Origin: CAYLZN01 sp964387935
Lineage (GTDB): Bacteria > Acidobacteriota > Vicinamibacteria > Vicinamibacterales > JAFNAJ01
Assembly: GCA_964387935.1 (NCBI GenBank)
Contig: CAYLZN010000323.1
Span: 1 to 6,598 of the forward strand
Direction of reading: 5' to 3'
Length of the DNA: 6,598 nucleotides
Within the stretch, counting starts at the first letter, position 1; the number at the start of each line of letters is the position of its first letter. Positions 1 through 4,483 of this stretch are shown here, piece by piece. The notes beneath the pieces were generated by a model that worked only from the letters and a program-made list of their open reading frames with translations, had not been told where the DNA came from and did not search any database. The position numbers and the translations under genes were made by a program.

Positions 1-123
1 GTGCCCAGGTACGGTGCGTTCTGAACTTTTTTCCGCGGTCGGTGCCGTCGTTGCGTTGTGGCGTGTCCGGGTCGTTGTTCGGGTGTCTGGGTGCTGGGCG
101 GGTGGTGCGGTGCGTCTCAGGCG
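1..123 (-). terminator. Non-coding end with a U-free, C-rich transcript (possible Rho site)
   Basis: No ATG, GTG or TTG start occurs on the minus strand here. Bases 26-118 contain no A on the plus strand, so the minus transcript has no U for 93 nt: C 41, A 31, G 21. A C-rich, G-poor, unstructured RNA directly after a stop codon is what Rho utilisation sites look like. There is no hairpin with a U-run. Because it has no stop codon in any frame over this stretch, it could also be the beginning of a gene that starts at a rare codon. Confidence 0.35.
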
Positions 124-405
124 CTACCAGGAGCGGCTGGTGGTGCCTAGTGCGGGGCGGGGTGGGCTGGCAGAGCGGGAGCGGTTGCAGCGGTGGTGGG
201 CGGCGCGCAGGTTGGTGAGGTCGAACGCGAGGTGGGGGGCGACGCTGACGGGGATGACGTGGTCGCACTCGTAGGCGTCGGGGGCGTAGGGCGCGGCGTC
301 GTAGTTGATGGGTTGTCCGCAGAGCCAGCACGGTGGGTGGCCTTCGGCGAGTTGTGCTCGGAGGGTGCGCCAGCGGCGGCCGCCGCGGCCTGAGGGTTTC
401 GGCAT
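124..405 (-). CDS. HNH endonuclease, 93 aa
   Basis: Metal-dependent DNA nuclease of the small phage HNH type; relatives encoded next to terminase genes assist DNA packaging and cleavage at cos. The ATG at 405 lies 4 nt after the previous stop; an upstream in-frame ATG at 495 was rejected because it would overlap the glycosyltransferase by 86 bp. Residues 1-21 are basic (MPKPSGRGGRRWRTLRAQL). The zinc knuckle starts with CWLCG (26-30) and is completed by HHRC (70-73). ECDHVIPVSV (47-56) holds the catalytic DH, and DLTNLRAAHHRCNRSR (62-77) the N and H of HNH. All key residues are present. The tail LGTTSRSW resembles HNH proteins placed upstream of a small terminase gene, so terminase may lie just left of the window. 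Confidence 0.9.
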   Translation of the reverse strand: MPKPSGRGGRRWRTLRAQLAEGHPPCWLCGQPINYDAAPYAPDAYECDHVIPVSVAPHLAFDLTNLRAAHHRCNRSRSASPPRPALGTTSRSW

Positions 406-409
406 GTGG

Positions 410-973
410 TCACCACCGTTCGGGGCGGCCGCTCGTGTTGCCGCTGTCGTGGTGCCAGGTCCAGGTGATCTCGGGAGTGTGTGCGATGCGGGCACCGGCG
501 GCGTTGAGTGCCCGCCAGTAGTGGTAGTCCTCGTTGCTGTACGGGTGGCCGGGTTGCGGTGCGGGGAACGTCGCGGTGCGTGCGATGTGGGTGCGGACGA
601 GGGTCGTGATCGGGAAGGTGAGTTCCCCGGTCGGGTCCCACGGTTCGTGGCGTAGGTGGGGGAACGGGTCGGTGCCGCCGGCGACGGTGAACCACGGGTA
701 GACGGCGTCGGCAGCGGTGTCTGCTTGGACCGCGTGGAGGTGTTCGAGGTGGTGGGGTAGGAGCTCGTCGTCGTCGTCGAGGAACGCGGTCCATTCGGTG
801 GTGACCTGTTGGAGGGCGCGAGTGCGGGTCGGTCCGGCGCCTTCGTGGTCGTGGTCGATGGCGATCGCGATCGCGGCGGGTGGAAGGGTCTGCGCGAGCG
901 TCGAGCGGATCGCTCGTTCGAGGAGAGCGGCGCGGGGTGGGATCGTCGGGATGACGATCGTGGTGTCGGTCAC
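410..973 (-). CDS. Family 2 glycosyltransferase, 187 aa
   Basis: Inverting-type GT-A glycosyltransferase. I chose GTG at 973 because it overlaps the previous stop by 4 bases (GTGA), like other genes here; GTG at 985 in the same frame is an alternative. The N-terminal nucleotide-binding strand TTIVIPTIPPRAALLERAIR (4-23) is typical of GT2. FLDDDDELLPHHLE (64-77) holds the DxD metal motif. SNEDYHYWRALNAAGARI (146-163) holds the ED catalytic-base pair. The C terminus TWHHDSGNTSGRPERW (172-187) resembles endings I recall from actinophage glycosyltransferases. The length is short for GT2 but covers the whole catalytic core. No membrane segment is present, so it is cytoplasmic. With the two upstream genes it forms a small glycan-building module. 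Confidence 0.9.
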   Translation of the reverse strand: MTDTTIVIPTIPPRAALLERAIRSTLAQTLPPAAIAIAIDHDHEGAGPTRTRALQQVTTEWTAFLDDDDELLPHHLEHLHAVQADTAADAVYPWFTVAGGTDPFPHLRHEPWDPTGELTFPITTLVRTHIARTATFPAPQPGHPYSNEDYHYWRALNAAGARIAHTPEITWTWHHDSGNTSGRPERW

Positions 974-1653
974 TTGTGTCGCCACCAGGCGGTCGGGTGC
1001 GTCCGGTCGTTCGCGCGGAACTCGGTGTGGACCGGTTCGCCGGTGGCGTGTCGCGATCCGTACCGCTCGGCGATGTGCGCTTCGACGTTGACGGCGGCCA
1101 TGTCGGTGAGGTCACCGGCGTTGACGGCAGCCTGGATGCGTTCGACGAGACCGTCGAGGAACACGGCGACACGGTCGGTGTAGCCGCCGACGAGGCCGGG
1201 GTTTAGGAGCGGGGTGTCGGGGTGTGTGGCGGCGAGGCGCCGGCCGGTCGGGTGGCAGTGGATGAACCACGGGTGCGACAGCGTCGCGGGTTCGCTCCCG
1301 AGGTAGAGCACGTCGGGTGCCATCGCGTGCCACGGTTCGTGGAGCATCTCGACGTCGGTGCCATCCACGCAGAACACGGCACGCGGCCAGCGGTTCCGGT
1401 CGAGCCAGTCGGAGTACGCCGGCCAGCGGGCGAAGTACGGGTTGTCGCACTCGGTCTTGACCCGTTCGAAGATCACGCCGTCGCGTTGCGGGGCGTCGAG
1501 CTGGTCGTGGAGGACGACGGCGGTGCAGCCGGTGAGCGACTCGAGGAGCGGGTCGAGGACGGCCGGGTCGGCGGGTAGTGGCGTGTCGGGTCGTTGCGGG
1601 TCGCCATGCGCGGTGAACAGGCACGTAAGGACGATGTTGTCGCCGACGGTCAT
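970..1653 (-). CDS. Glycosyltransferase-like protein (GT-A fold), 227 aa
   Basis: Probably transfers a sugar from a nucleotide sugar to a phage or cell-surface glycan. The ATG at 1653 overlaps the methyltransferase stop (ATGA); there is no clear Shine-Dalgarno sequence, so translation is probably coupled. The N-terminal strand is NIVLTCLFTAHGDPQR (6-21). RAVFCVDGTDVEML (91-104) fits the DxD-containing metal and nucleotide-sugar site of GT-A enzymes. LLNPGLVGGYTDRVAVFLDG (149-168) and DLTDMAAVNVEAH (181-193) match a group of actinophage glycosyltransferase-like proteins that I recall, with the N-x-G-x-VGG acceptor loop and a D-x-A-x-N element. The C terminus ends in WWRHK. The acceptor and sugar are unknown. 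The stop overlaps the next start (GTGA). Confidence 0.75.
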   Translation of the reverse strand: MTVGDNIVLTCLFTAHGDPQRPDTPLPADPAVLDPLLESLTGCTAVVLHDQLDAPQRDGVIFERVKTECDNPYFARWPAYSDWLDRNRWPRAVFCVDGTDVEMLHEPWHAMAPDVLYLGSEPATLSHPWFIHCHPTGRRLAATHPDTPLLNPGLVGGYTDRVAVFLDGLVERIQAAVNAGDLTDMAAVNVEAHIAERYGSRHATGEPVHTEFRANDRTHPTAWWRHK

Positions 1654-2138
1654 AGGGCTACGGCGACGGCGCGTAGGTCGCTGACGTCTGCGTCGTCCTC
1701 GACGACGAACGACGAGAACGCGGCGTCGTTGAGCGCGTCGACGAGTTCGTCCGGGGCGATGTTGGCGTACCAGCCCGGCTGGTCGGGATCGTCGGCGTGA
1801 AGTCCGTGGGGGGCGCGTCCGGGGCCGGCCATCGTCAGAATCGCCCGGCCGCATGGCACGAGCATCCGCGGGATGTTCGCGACGATCGCCCGCCAGTGCG
1901 GCGTGTGTTCGAACACCTCGCAGCACACGACGACATCGACCGGTGCGGCGGGCTTCCACGTCGCACCGTTCGCGACTTCGTCGACAGCCGGGCCGTCCTG
2001 CGCGTCGATCGTCCACCACGTGGCGTTCGGGAACAGGTCGCGGACGCCGCCGTTGACGTCGCGGCCGCCGATCTCAACGACGGTGACCGGGTCGGTGGTC
2101 GCGTAGCGGGCGACGAAGTCACGAGCGTCGGGATGCAT
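1650..2138 (-). CDS. SAM-dependent class I methyltransferase, 162 aa
   Basis: Probably methylates a sugar or glycan intermediate, judging by the two glycosyltransferases coupled to it. The ATG at 2138 has AAGG 8 nt upstream; a TTG directly before it could also serve as start. Motif I is TVVEIGGRDVNGGVRDLF (residues 19-36), followed by WWTIDAQDG (41-49, end of strand 2, ribose-binding acid). VDVVVCCEVFEHTPHW (67-82) is motif II of the Methyltransf_11 type, and MLVPCGRAILTMAGPGRAP (92-110) is the L-x-P-G-G strand region with a cysteine replacing one glycine. At 162 residues it is compact, and no DNA-MTase (N)PPY motif is present, which argues against DNA as substrate. It follows the tRNA-like sequence and overlaps the next gene by 4 bases. 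Confidence 0.88.
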   Translation of the reverse strand: MHPDARDFVARYATTDPVTVVEIGGRDVNGGVRDLFPNATWWTIDAQDGPAVDEVANGATWKPAAPVDVVVCCEVFEHTPHWRAIVANIPRMLVPCGRAILTMAGPGRAPHGLHADDPDQPGWYANIAPDELVDALNDAAFSSFVVEDDADVSDLRAVAVAL

Positions 2139-2170
2139 CAAGGGTGCCTTCCGACGCGAGGTGAGACCGG

Positions 2171-2240
2171 TGGCGGCGCCAGGAGTCGAACCTGCATCCT
2201 CGGGTTATGGGCCCGGGGCACACACCGGTGTTGCGCCGCA
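2171..2240 (-). tRNA. tRNA-like sequence with CAT anticodon, atypical 5' half
   Basis: The 3' half is tRNA-like: an anticodon arm GGGCCCATAACCC with CAT at 2209-2207, then GCAGGTTCGACTCCTGG with the conserved TTCGA T loop and G53-C61, then the acceptor strand CGCCGCC with discriminator A at 2171. The 5' strand TGCGGCG (2240-2234) pairs at six of seven positions. Defects: C instead of the invariant U33, C instead of U8, a G-G mismatch at the base of the T stem, a C-A mismatch at the base of the anticodon stem, and a short D arm with no normal D loop (70 nt in total). CCA is not encoded. It may be a divergent phage tRNA-Met or Ile2, a decayed tRNA gene, or an attachment site copying a tRNA 3' half; no integrase is seen. 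It lies 32 nt before the next gene. Confidence 0.45.
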
Positions 2241-2245
2241 TGGGA

Positions 2246-2282
2246 CGAGCCGGCAGCGTCCCATGGGGACACGACCGGCTCG
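2246..2282 (-). repeat. Nested hairpin just upstream of the tRNA-like sequence
   Basis: CGAGCCGG (2246-2253) pairs with CCGGCTCG (2275-2282), and inside it GTCCC (2258-2262) pairs with GGGAC (2266-2270) around an ATG triloop, with 4-nt internal loops on each side. It would form at the very 5' end of a transcript from the candidate promoter. No U-run follows, so it is not a typical intrinsic terminator; RNA processing or stability are possible roles. Confidence 0.75.
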
Positions 2283-2292
2283 ACTAGCACAC

Positions 2293-2321
2293 ACGATACA
2301 GAGATCGCCCGCGGGATGCAA
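2293..2321 (-). promoter_or_regulatory. Candidate sigma-70-type promoter for the tRNA-like and glycan block
   Basis: On the minus strand TTGCAT (2321-2316) and TATCGT (2298-2293) are 17 bp apart, 4 of 6 matches each to TTGACA and TATAAT, in a locally less GC-rich stretch. Transcription would start near 2286, just before a hairpin and the tRNA-like sequence. It is the only sizeable gap in the window where a new promoter is expected. Confidence 0.42.
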
Positions 2322-2338
2322 GCATTTCGTTGCGCTGC

Positions 2339-2381
2339 AAGGGATCGGCGTTTGGGGACGCTGGGGACGCGAGGTCAGGAC
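2339..2381. repeat. Direct repeat copy A, downstream flank of the HNH gene
   Basis: The partner of the copy at 2927-2975, 588 bp away in the same orientation. It begins at the last base of the HNH stop codon. In the HNH frame the sequence reads TAG-TCC-TGA, so it also carries the TCC-TGA ending that closes the gene upstream of copy B. The two copies therefore look like duplicated gene-end sequence. Confidence 0.88.
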
Positions 2382-2884
2382 TACGACGGGGACCCACGGC
2401 GTCGCCCGGCGAGCACCAGGTGCTCGGGGTTGCAGCACGTCTTGTGCCCGCAGGTTTGCTTCACGGTCGTCCGTGGTGGCACAGGCCCGTACGTCAGCTC
2501 CCAGACGGCACGGTGTACTCCGATATGACCGTCCTCCCGCCTGCCTTTTCGGATCGCGCCGTACCCGGTGGTGCGGTTCAGCGGTCCGGTCCAGTGCCAG
2601 CAGTCGTGGGGGGCGCGACGGTCGATCCGTGACCAGAGCCGCGAGGAGAACCGCCGTGCGGGATCACGCGCCTGTTGCGTGGCCGGGTCGTTCTTCGCTG
2701 CGGCGGTTCGCCCAGCGAACTCGGCGTAGGGCTGCTCGCCACTCTGGCCTCGCCGCAACCACGCGTAGGTGATCTCACGTGTCGCTCCTGCACGCTCCGC
2801 CGCTTCGGTCCATGAGCACCCCTCCCTGATCGCAGATTCGAACCGATTGATGAGCGCAGGTGTGCAAATAGTACGTCGTCCCAT
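2381..2884 (-). CDS. HTH-HNH fusion endonuclease, possibly a homing-type insertion
   Basis: Probably a DNA endonuclease. The ATG at 2884 has GGAGG 10 nt upstream. Of 167 residues, 5-60 form a helix-turn-helix (ALINRFESAIREGCSWTEAA, ITYAWLRRGQSGEQPYAEF) like those of small-terminase or recombinase-type DNA-binding domains. Residues 80-158 are an HNH module: CWHWTGPLNRTTGYG, VHRAVWELTYGPVP, QTCGHKTCCNPEHL. In this HNH subfamily I expect H-x-C before the CxNPxHL part, but here the residue is Q143 (V-K-Q-T-C), so a catalytic histidine may be missing, or the role may be taken by H147 or H124. Unlike its neighbours the gene is not coupled: 85 bp separate it from the upstream gene, and similar direct repeats flank it. 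The HTH would give target specificity in a homing enzyme. Confidence 0.88.
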   Translation of the reverse strand: MGRRTICTPALINRFESAIREGCSWTEAAERAGATREITYAWLRRGQSGEQPYAEFAGRTAAAKNDPATQQARDPARRFSSRLWSRIDRRAPHDCWHWTGPLNRTTGYGAIRKGRREDGHIGVHRAVWELTYGPVPPRTTVKQTCGHKTCCNPEHLVLAGRRRGSPS

Positions 2885-2887
2885 CGC

Positions 2888-2908
2888 TCAGTTCCTCCGG
2901 TAGTCCAT
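2888..2908 (-). other. Possible 6-codon leader ORF before the HNH gene
   Basis: ATG-GAC-TAC-CGG-AGG-AAC-TGA (MDYRRN) ends 3 nt before the HNH start and contains that gene's GGAGG in its codons 4-5. A GGAGAGG lies 8 nt upstream of its own ATG. A ribosome translating it would cover and then release next to the HNH start. It is short enough to be chance. Confidence 0.3.
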
Positions 2909-2926
2909 GCTGGTTGCCTCTCCGGT

Positions 2927-2975
2927 AAGGGATCGGGGCTTGGGGACGTTGGGGACGCGAGGTCCCGGTCAGGAC
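2927..2975. repeat. Direct repeat copy B, upstream flank of the HNH gene
   Basis: Bases 2927-2964 match 2339-2376 at 35 of 38 positions; after a 6-base extra CCGGTC both continue with AGGAC. The core contains the tandem 9-mer TTGGGGACG followed by GGGGACGCGAGGTC. The copy overlaps the stop codon of the 2969-3403 gene and lies before the HNH gene. Confidence 0.88.
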
Positions 2976-3403
2976 CGTTCGCGGAGGCGCGGCGGAGCCA
3001 CACGTGCCGGCATCCTCGCGGAGCCGATGGGGTCATAGACGACTGGCACCGCGACAGATGAGACCCACCACCGGCGGAATCCCGAGCCCGTGGCGGACTC
3101 CAGGCAGTCGGACAGTTTCCGTGGCAGAGACGGCCGCATCTCGATGTACGGGACCGGTCCGATGCTGTCGCAGCGGTAGCGGTGGGCGGTCCGGTCGCAT
3201 GACAGAGCCAGGCTCGTCAGGCCGAGTGCGTCGCGGGCCGGGAAAGGCAGGTCGGTCAGCCACACGAGGTCGAGTGCCGGCCGGTACCACGACGGCAGTC
3301 CATGAACGCGAGACCGCGGGATCATTTCGCGTGCTGGCCGCAGCGTCCCATGGTCGCCGATCCCGTCGCGGCCGTGATCGCACGTGTAGTGCCACAGGGT
3401 CAT
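2969..3403 (-). CDS. Conserved phage-type protein, possible ADP-ribosyltransferase-like fold
   Basis: The ATG at 3403 overlaps the upstream stop (ATGA) and has GGAGG 8 nt upstream. The 144-residue protein starts WHYTCDHGRDGIGDHGTLRP, continues with LDLVWLTDLPFPARDALGLT near residues 45-63 and SCDRTAHRYRC at 69-78, and ends with a GFRRWWVSSVAVPVVYDP segment. I recall similar small unnamed proteins in actinophages. An N-terminal H-Y-T followed by gI...G.L.P resembles the first NAD-binding strand and helix of DarT- and KptA-type ADP-ribosyltransferases, but the catalytic glutamate cannot be placed (E88 in YIEMRP is a candidate). It is the last gene of the coupled operon: the next start is 85 bp away. 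The fold assignment is an inference at about one chance in three; the gene itself is secure. Confidence 0.85.
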   Translation of the reverse strand: MTLWHYTCDHGRDGIGDHGTLRPAREMIPRSRVHGLPSWYRPALDLVWLTDLPFPARDALGLTSLALSCDRTAHRYRCDSIGPVPYIEMRPSLPRKLSDCLESATGSGFRRWWVSSVAVPVVYDPIGSARMPARVAPPRLRERS

Positions 3404-3897
3404 GCTGGCATCCTCCGCTTCCTGATCGCGGCCCGGTCGCGTCGCTCCGCAACAAACTCGGCCAGGGGCTGCGACCCGGCGCGGCGGGCCCACGCGTTGC
3501 GGCACGCGTCGCACCACCGGGCCCCCGCAACCCCGACCGAGCGGAGACGGTCGTTCGGGGCGCCCGTCGCGTACGTCCCGCATGCCATGCACCGCTCCCC
3601 GTCCGGCTCGACGGGTGGCACCTGATCCAGCACGAGACGCATCGTGTCCTCGATGCGCCGCTCGATGATCTGCACCACCTCGCGCCACGCGGCGTCTACT
3701 CGGCGTTGCGCCTCACGGCCCGGTTTCGGGGCTTGCGCCGCGTGGCCGGTCGGGTCCGCGACGCCACGGCCGCGCCGGTCACCGCCGGTCGGGTAGCCGT
3801 CCGGGTCGAGCGCGCGACTGGCGGCGCGGAACGCCGAGTCGTGGCGGATCGCCCACTCGACCACCGCGAGCACACGACGTGCCGCGTCGACGGTCAT
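3400..3897 (-). CDS. Hypothetical zinc-ribbon protein, 165 aa
   Basis: I recognise no family with certainty. The ATG at 3897 overlaps the previous stop (ATGA) and has GGAGG 7 nt upstream. Residues 1-30 are helical (DAARRVLAVVEWAIRHDSAF). Residues 34-60 are a glycine- and arginine-rich linker. Residues 62-92 form a long charged amphipathic helix (REAQRRVDAAWREVVQIIER). Residues 103-132 carry two CxxC knuckles (CMACGTY and RWCDACRNAW) 22 residues apart, consistent with one structural zinc site. The C-terminal 30 residues are basic (EFVAERRDRAAIRKRRM). The zinc site and basic tail suggest nucleic-acid or protein binding. It lies in the replication operon, and its stop overlaps the next start by 4 bases. 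Confidence 0.85.
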   Translation of the reverse strand: MTVDAARRVLAVVEWAIRHDSAFRAASRALDPDGYPTGGDRRGRGVADPTGHAAQAPKPGREAQRRVDAAWREVVQIIERRIEDTMRLVLDQVPPVEPDGERCMACGTYATGAPNDRLRSVGVAGARWCDACRNAWARRAGSQPLAEFVAERRDRAAIRKRRMPA

Positions 3898-4043
3898 CGG
3901 GTCTCCTCCGGTGCGGCGACCGTCGCGGCGAGCACCCCGCCGGACAGGACCGCCGTCACCGCGATCTGCCAGGCGTTGCCGTAGCCGGCCGTCCAGATCG
4001 CGACGACTCCGCCGGTACGCACCCAGCGTGCCTGGGGAGTCAC
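3894..4043 (-). CDS. Small single-pass membrane protein, 49 aa
   Basis: I do not recognise a family. The GTG at 4043 overlaps the loader stop by 4 bases (GTGA), and AGGA lies 8 nt upstream. The 49 residues start with a short basic segment (TPQARWVRTGG), continue with a mostly hydrophobic stretch of about 33 residues (roughly 11-43, best membrane segment WQIAVTAVLSGGVLAATVAA), and end in the polar tail APEETR. The positive residues before the hydrophobic part suggest a cytoplasmic N terminus. Its stop overlaps the next start (ATGA), so it is embedded in the coupled operon and is probably a real gene rather than chance. A membrane protein inside a replication operon could anchor replication at the membrane or affect superinfection; neither is shown by the sequence. 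Confidence 0.68.
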   Translation of the reverse strand: MTPQARWVRTGGVVAIWTAGYGNAWQIAVTAVLSGGVLAATVAAPEETR

Positions 4044-4483
4044 GCGGCGGTTCCTCGTAGCCGGCGGAGTACCTCGCGGACCGCTGTCGCGCCGGTGGTG
4101 CGCTGCCCGTCCGTCAGGGCGTCCGGTTCGTGGCGCCGAGCGATCACCGGCGGGCGGCATCCCTGTGCGCAGCGCCGCACCGAGTTACGGGCGTCGAGCC
4201 ATTCCCAGCCGGTCCCGCCACACGCCGCGCAGCCGGCCGGTAGGGCCCGTGTCGCGGCGCGGCGGGCGGCGGCGTTGCGGGTCTCGGCGACGATGTCCGC
4301 CGGGGTTGGCGGCCGGTGCTGCTGCTCCCCCCACCGCCGCGCGGCGGCGACGACCAGGTCCCGGTCGTGGTGGCGGAGCAGCTCGTGCCACGCGGCGACG
4401 GTCGCTTCGTCGGCGGGGACACGCCGCGGGCCGTACCAGCCCTGGAGGAGGATCAGCATGCGGTGGATCTCGGCGGCGGTCAT
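4040..4483 (-). CDS. Probable replicative helicase loader (G39P-like) with C-terminal zinc motif
   Basis: Probably binds the replicative DnaB-type helicase and delivers it to the origin-bound initiator. The ATG at 4483 overlaps the initiator stop (ATGA), with GGGAGG just upstream. Of 147 residues, 1-72 read as a small helical domain: TAAEIHRMLILLQGWYGPRR, then TVAAWHELLRHHDRDLVVAAARRW and the loop PPTPADIVAE. This pattern (helix ending in Y-G/P, W-x2-L, D-x-DL-V-AA-RW, then PTPADI) matches the helicase loader/inhibitor family of Bacillus phage G39P. Residues 85-109 carry C-x2-C and C-x3-C (CAACGGTGWEW, RRCAQGC), a DnaJ-like zinc knuckle absent from the short classical loaders. Position directly after the initiator, as lambda P follows O, supports the role. 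The assignment rests on pattern memory, not an alignment. Confidence 0.68.
   Translation of the reverse strand: MTAAEIHRMLILLQGWYGPRRVPADEATVAAWHELLRHHDRDLVVAAARRWGEQQHRPPTPADIVAETRNAAARRAATRALPAGCAACGGTGWEWLDARNSVRRCAQGCRPPVIARRHEPDALTDGQRTTGATAVREVLRRLRGTAA

Noticed and set aside
1..40. Intrinsic terminator ending in the T6 run at 27-32 on the plus strand.
   Set aside because: No stable hairpin precedes the T-run, and no plus-strand gene ends there.
2161..2170. Extra initiator half-site GTGAGACCGG, with its reverse complement at 5422-5431.
   Set aside because: Only the first eight bases match the 12-mer and the copies are isolated; chance is sufficient.
2171..2240. Firm call of an attP site at the tRNA 3' half.
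   Set aside because: No integrase or excisionase is seen in the window, and the match to a host tRNA cannot be tested here.
2952..2966. Hairpin GGGAC-gcgag-GTCCC as a terminator after the 2969-3403 gene.
   Set aside because: It is present only in copy B of the direct repeat, has a 5-bp stem and no U-run.
3004..3984. Long plus-strand open frames (also at 1797-2528 and 5103-6032).
   Set aside because: They are antisense to well-supported minus-strand genes, are arginine- and proline-rich, show no domain, and arise easily in very GC-rich DNA.
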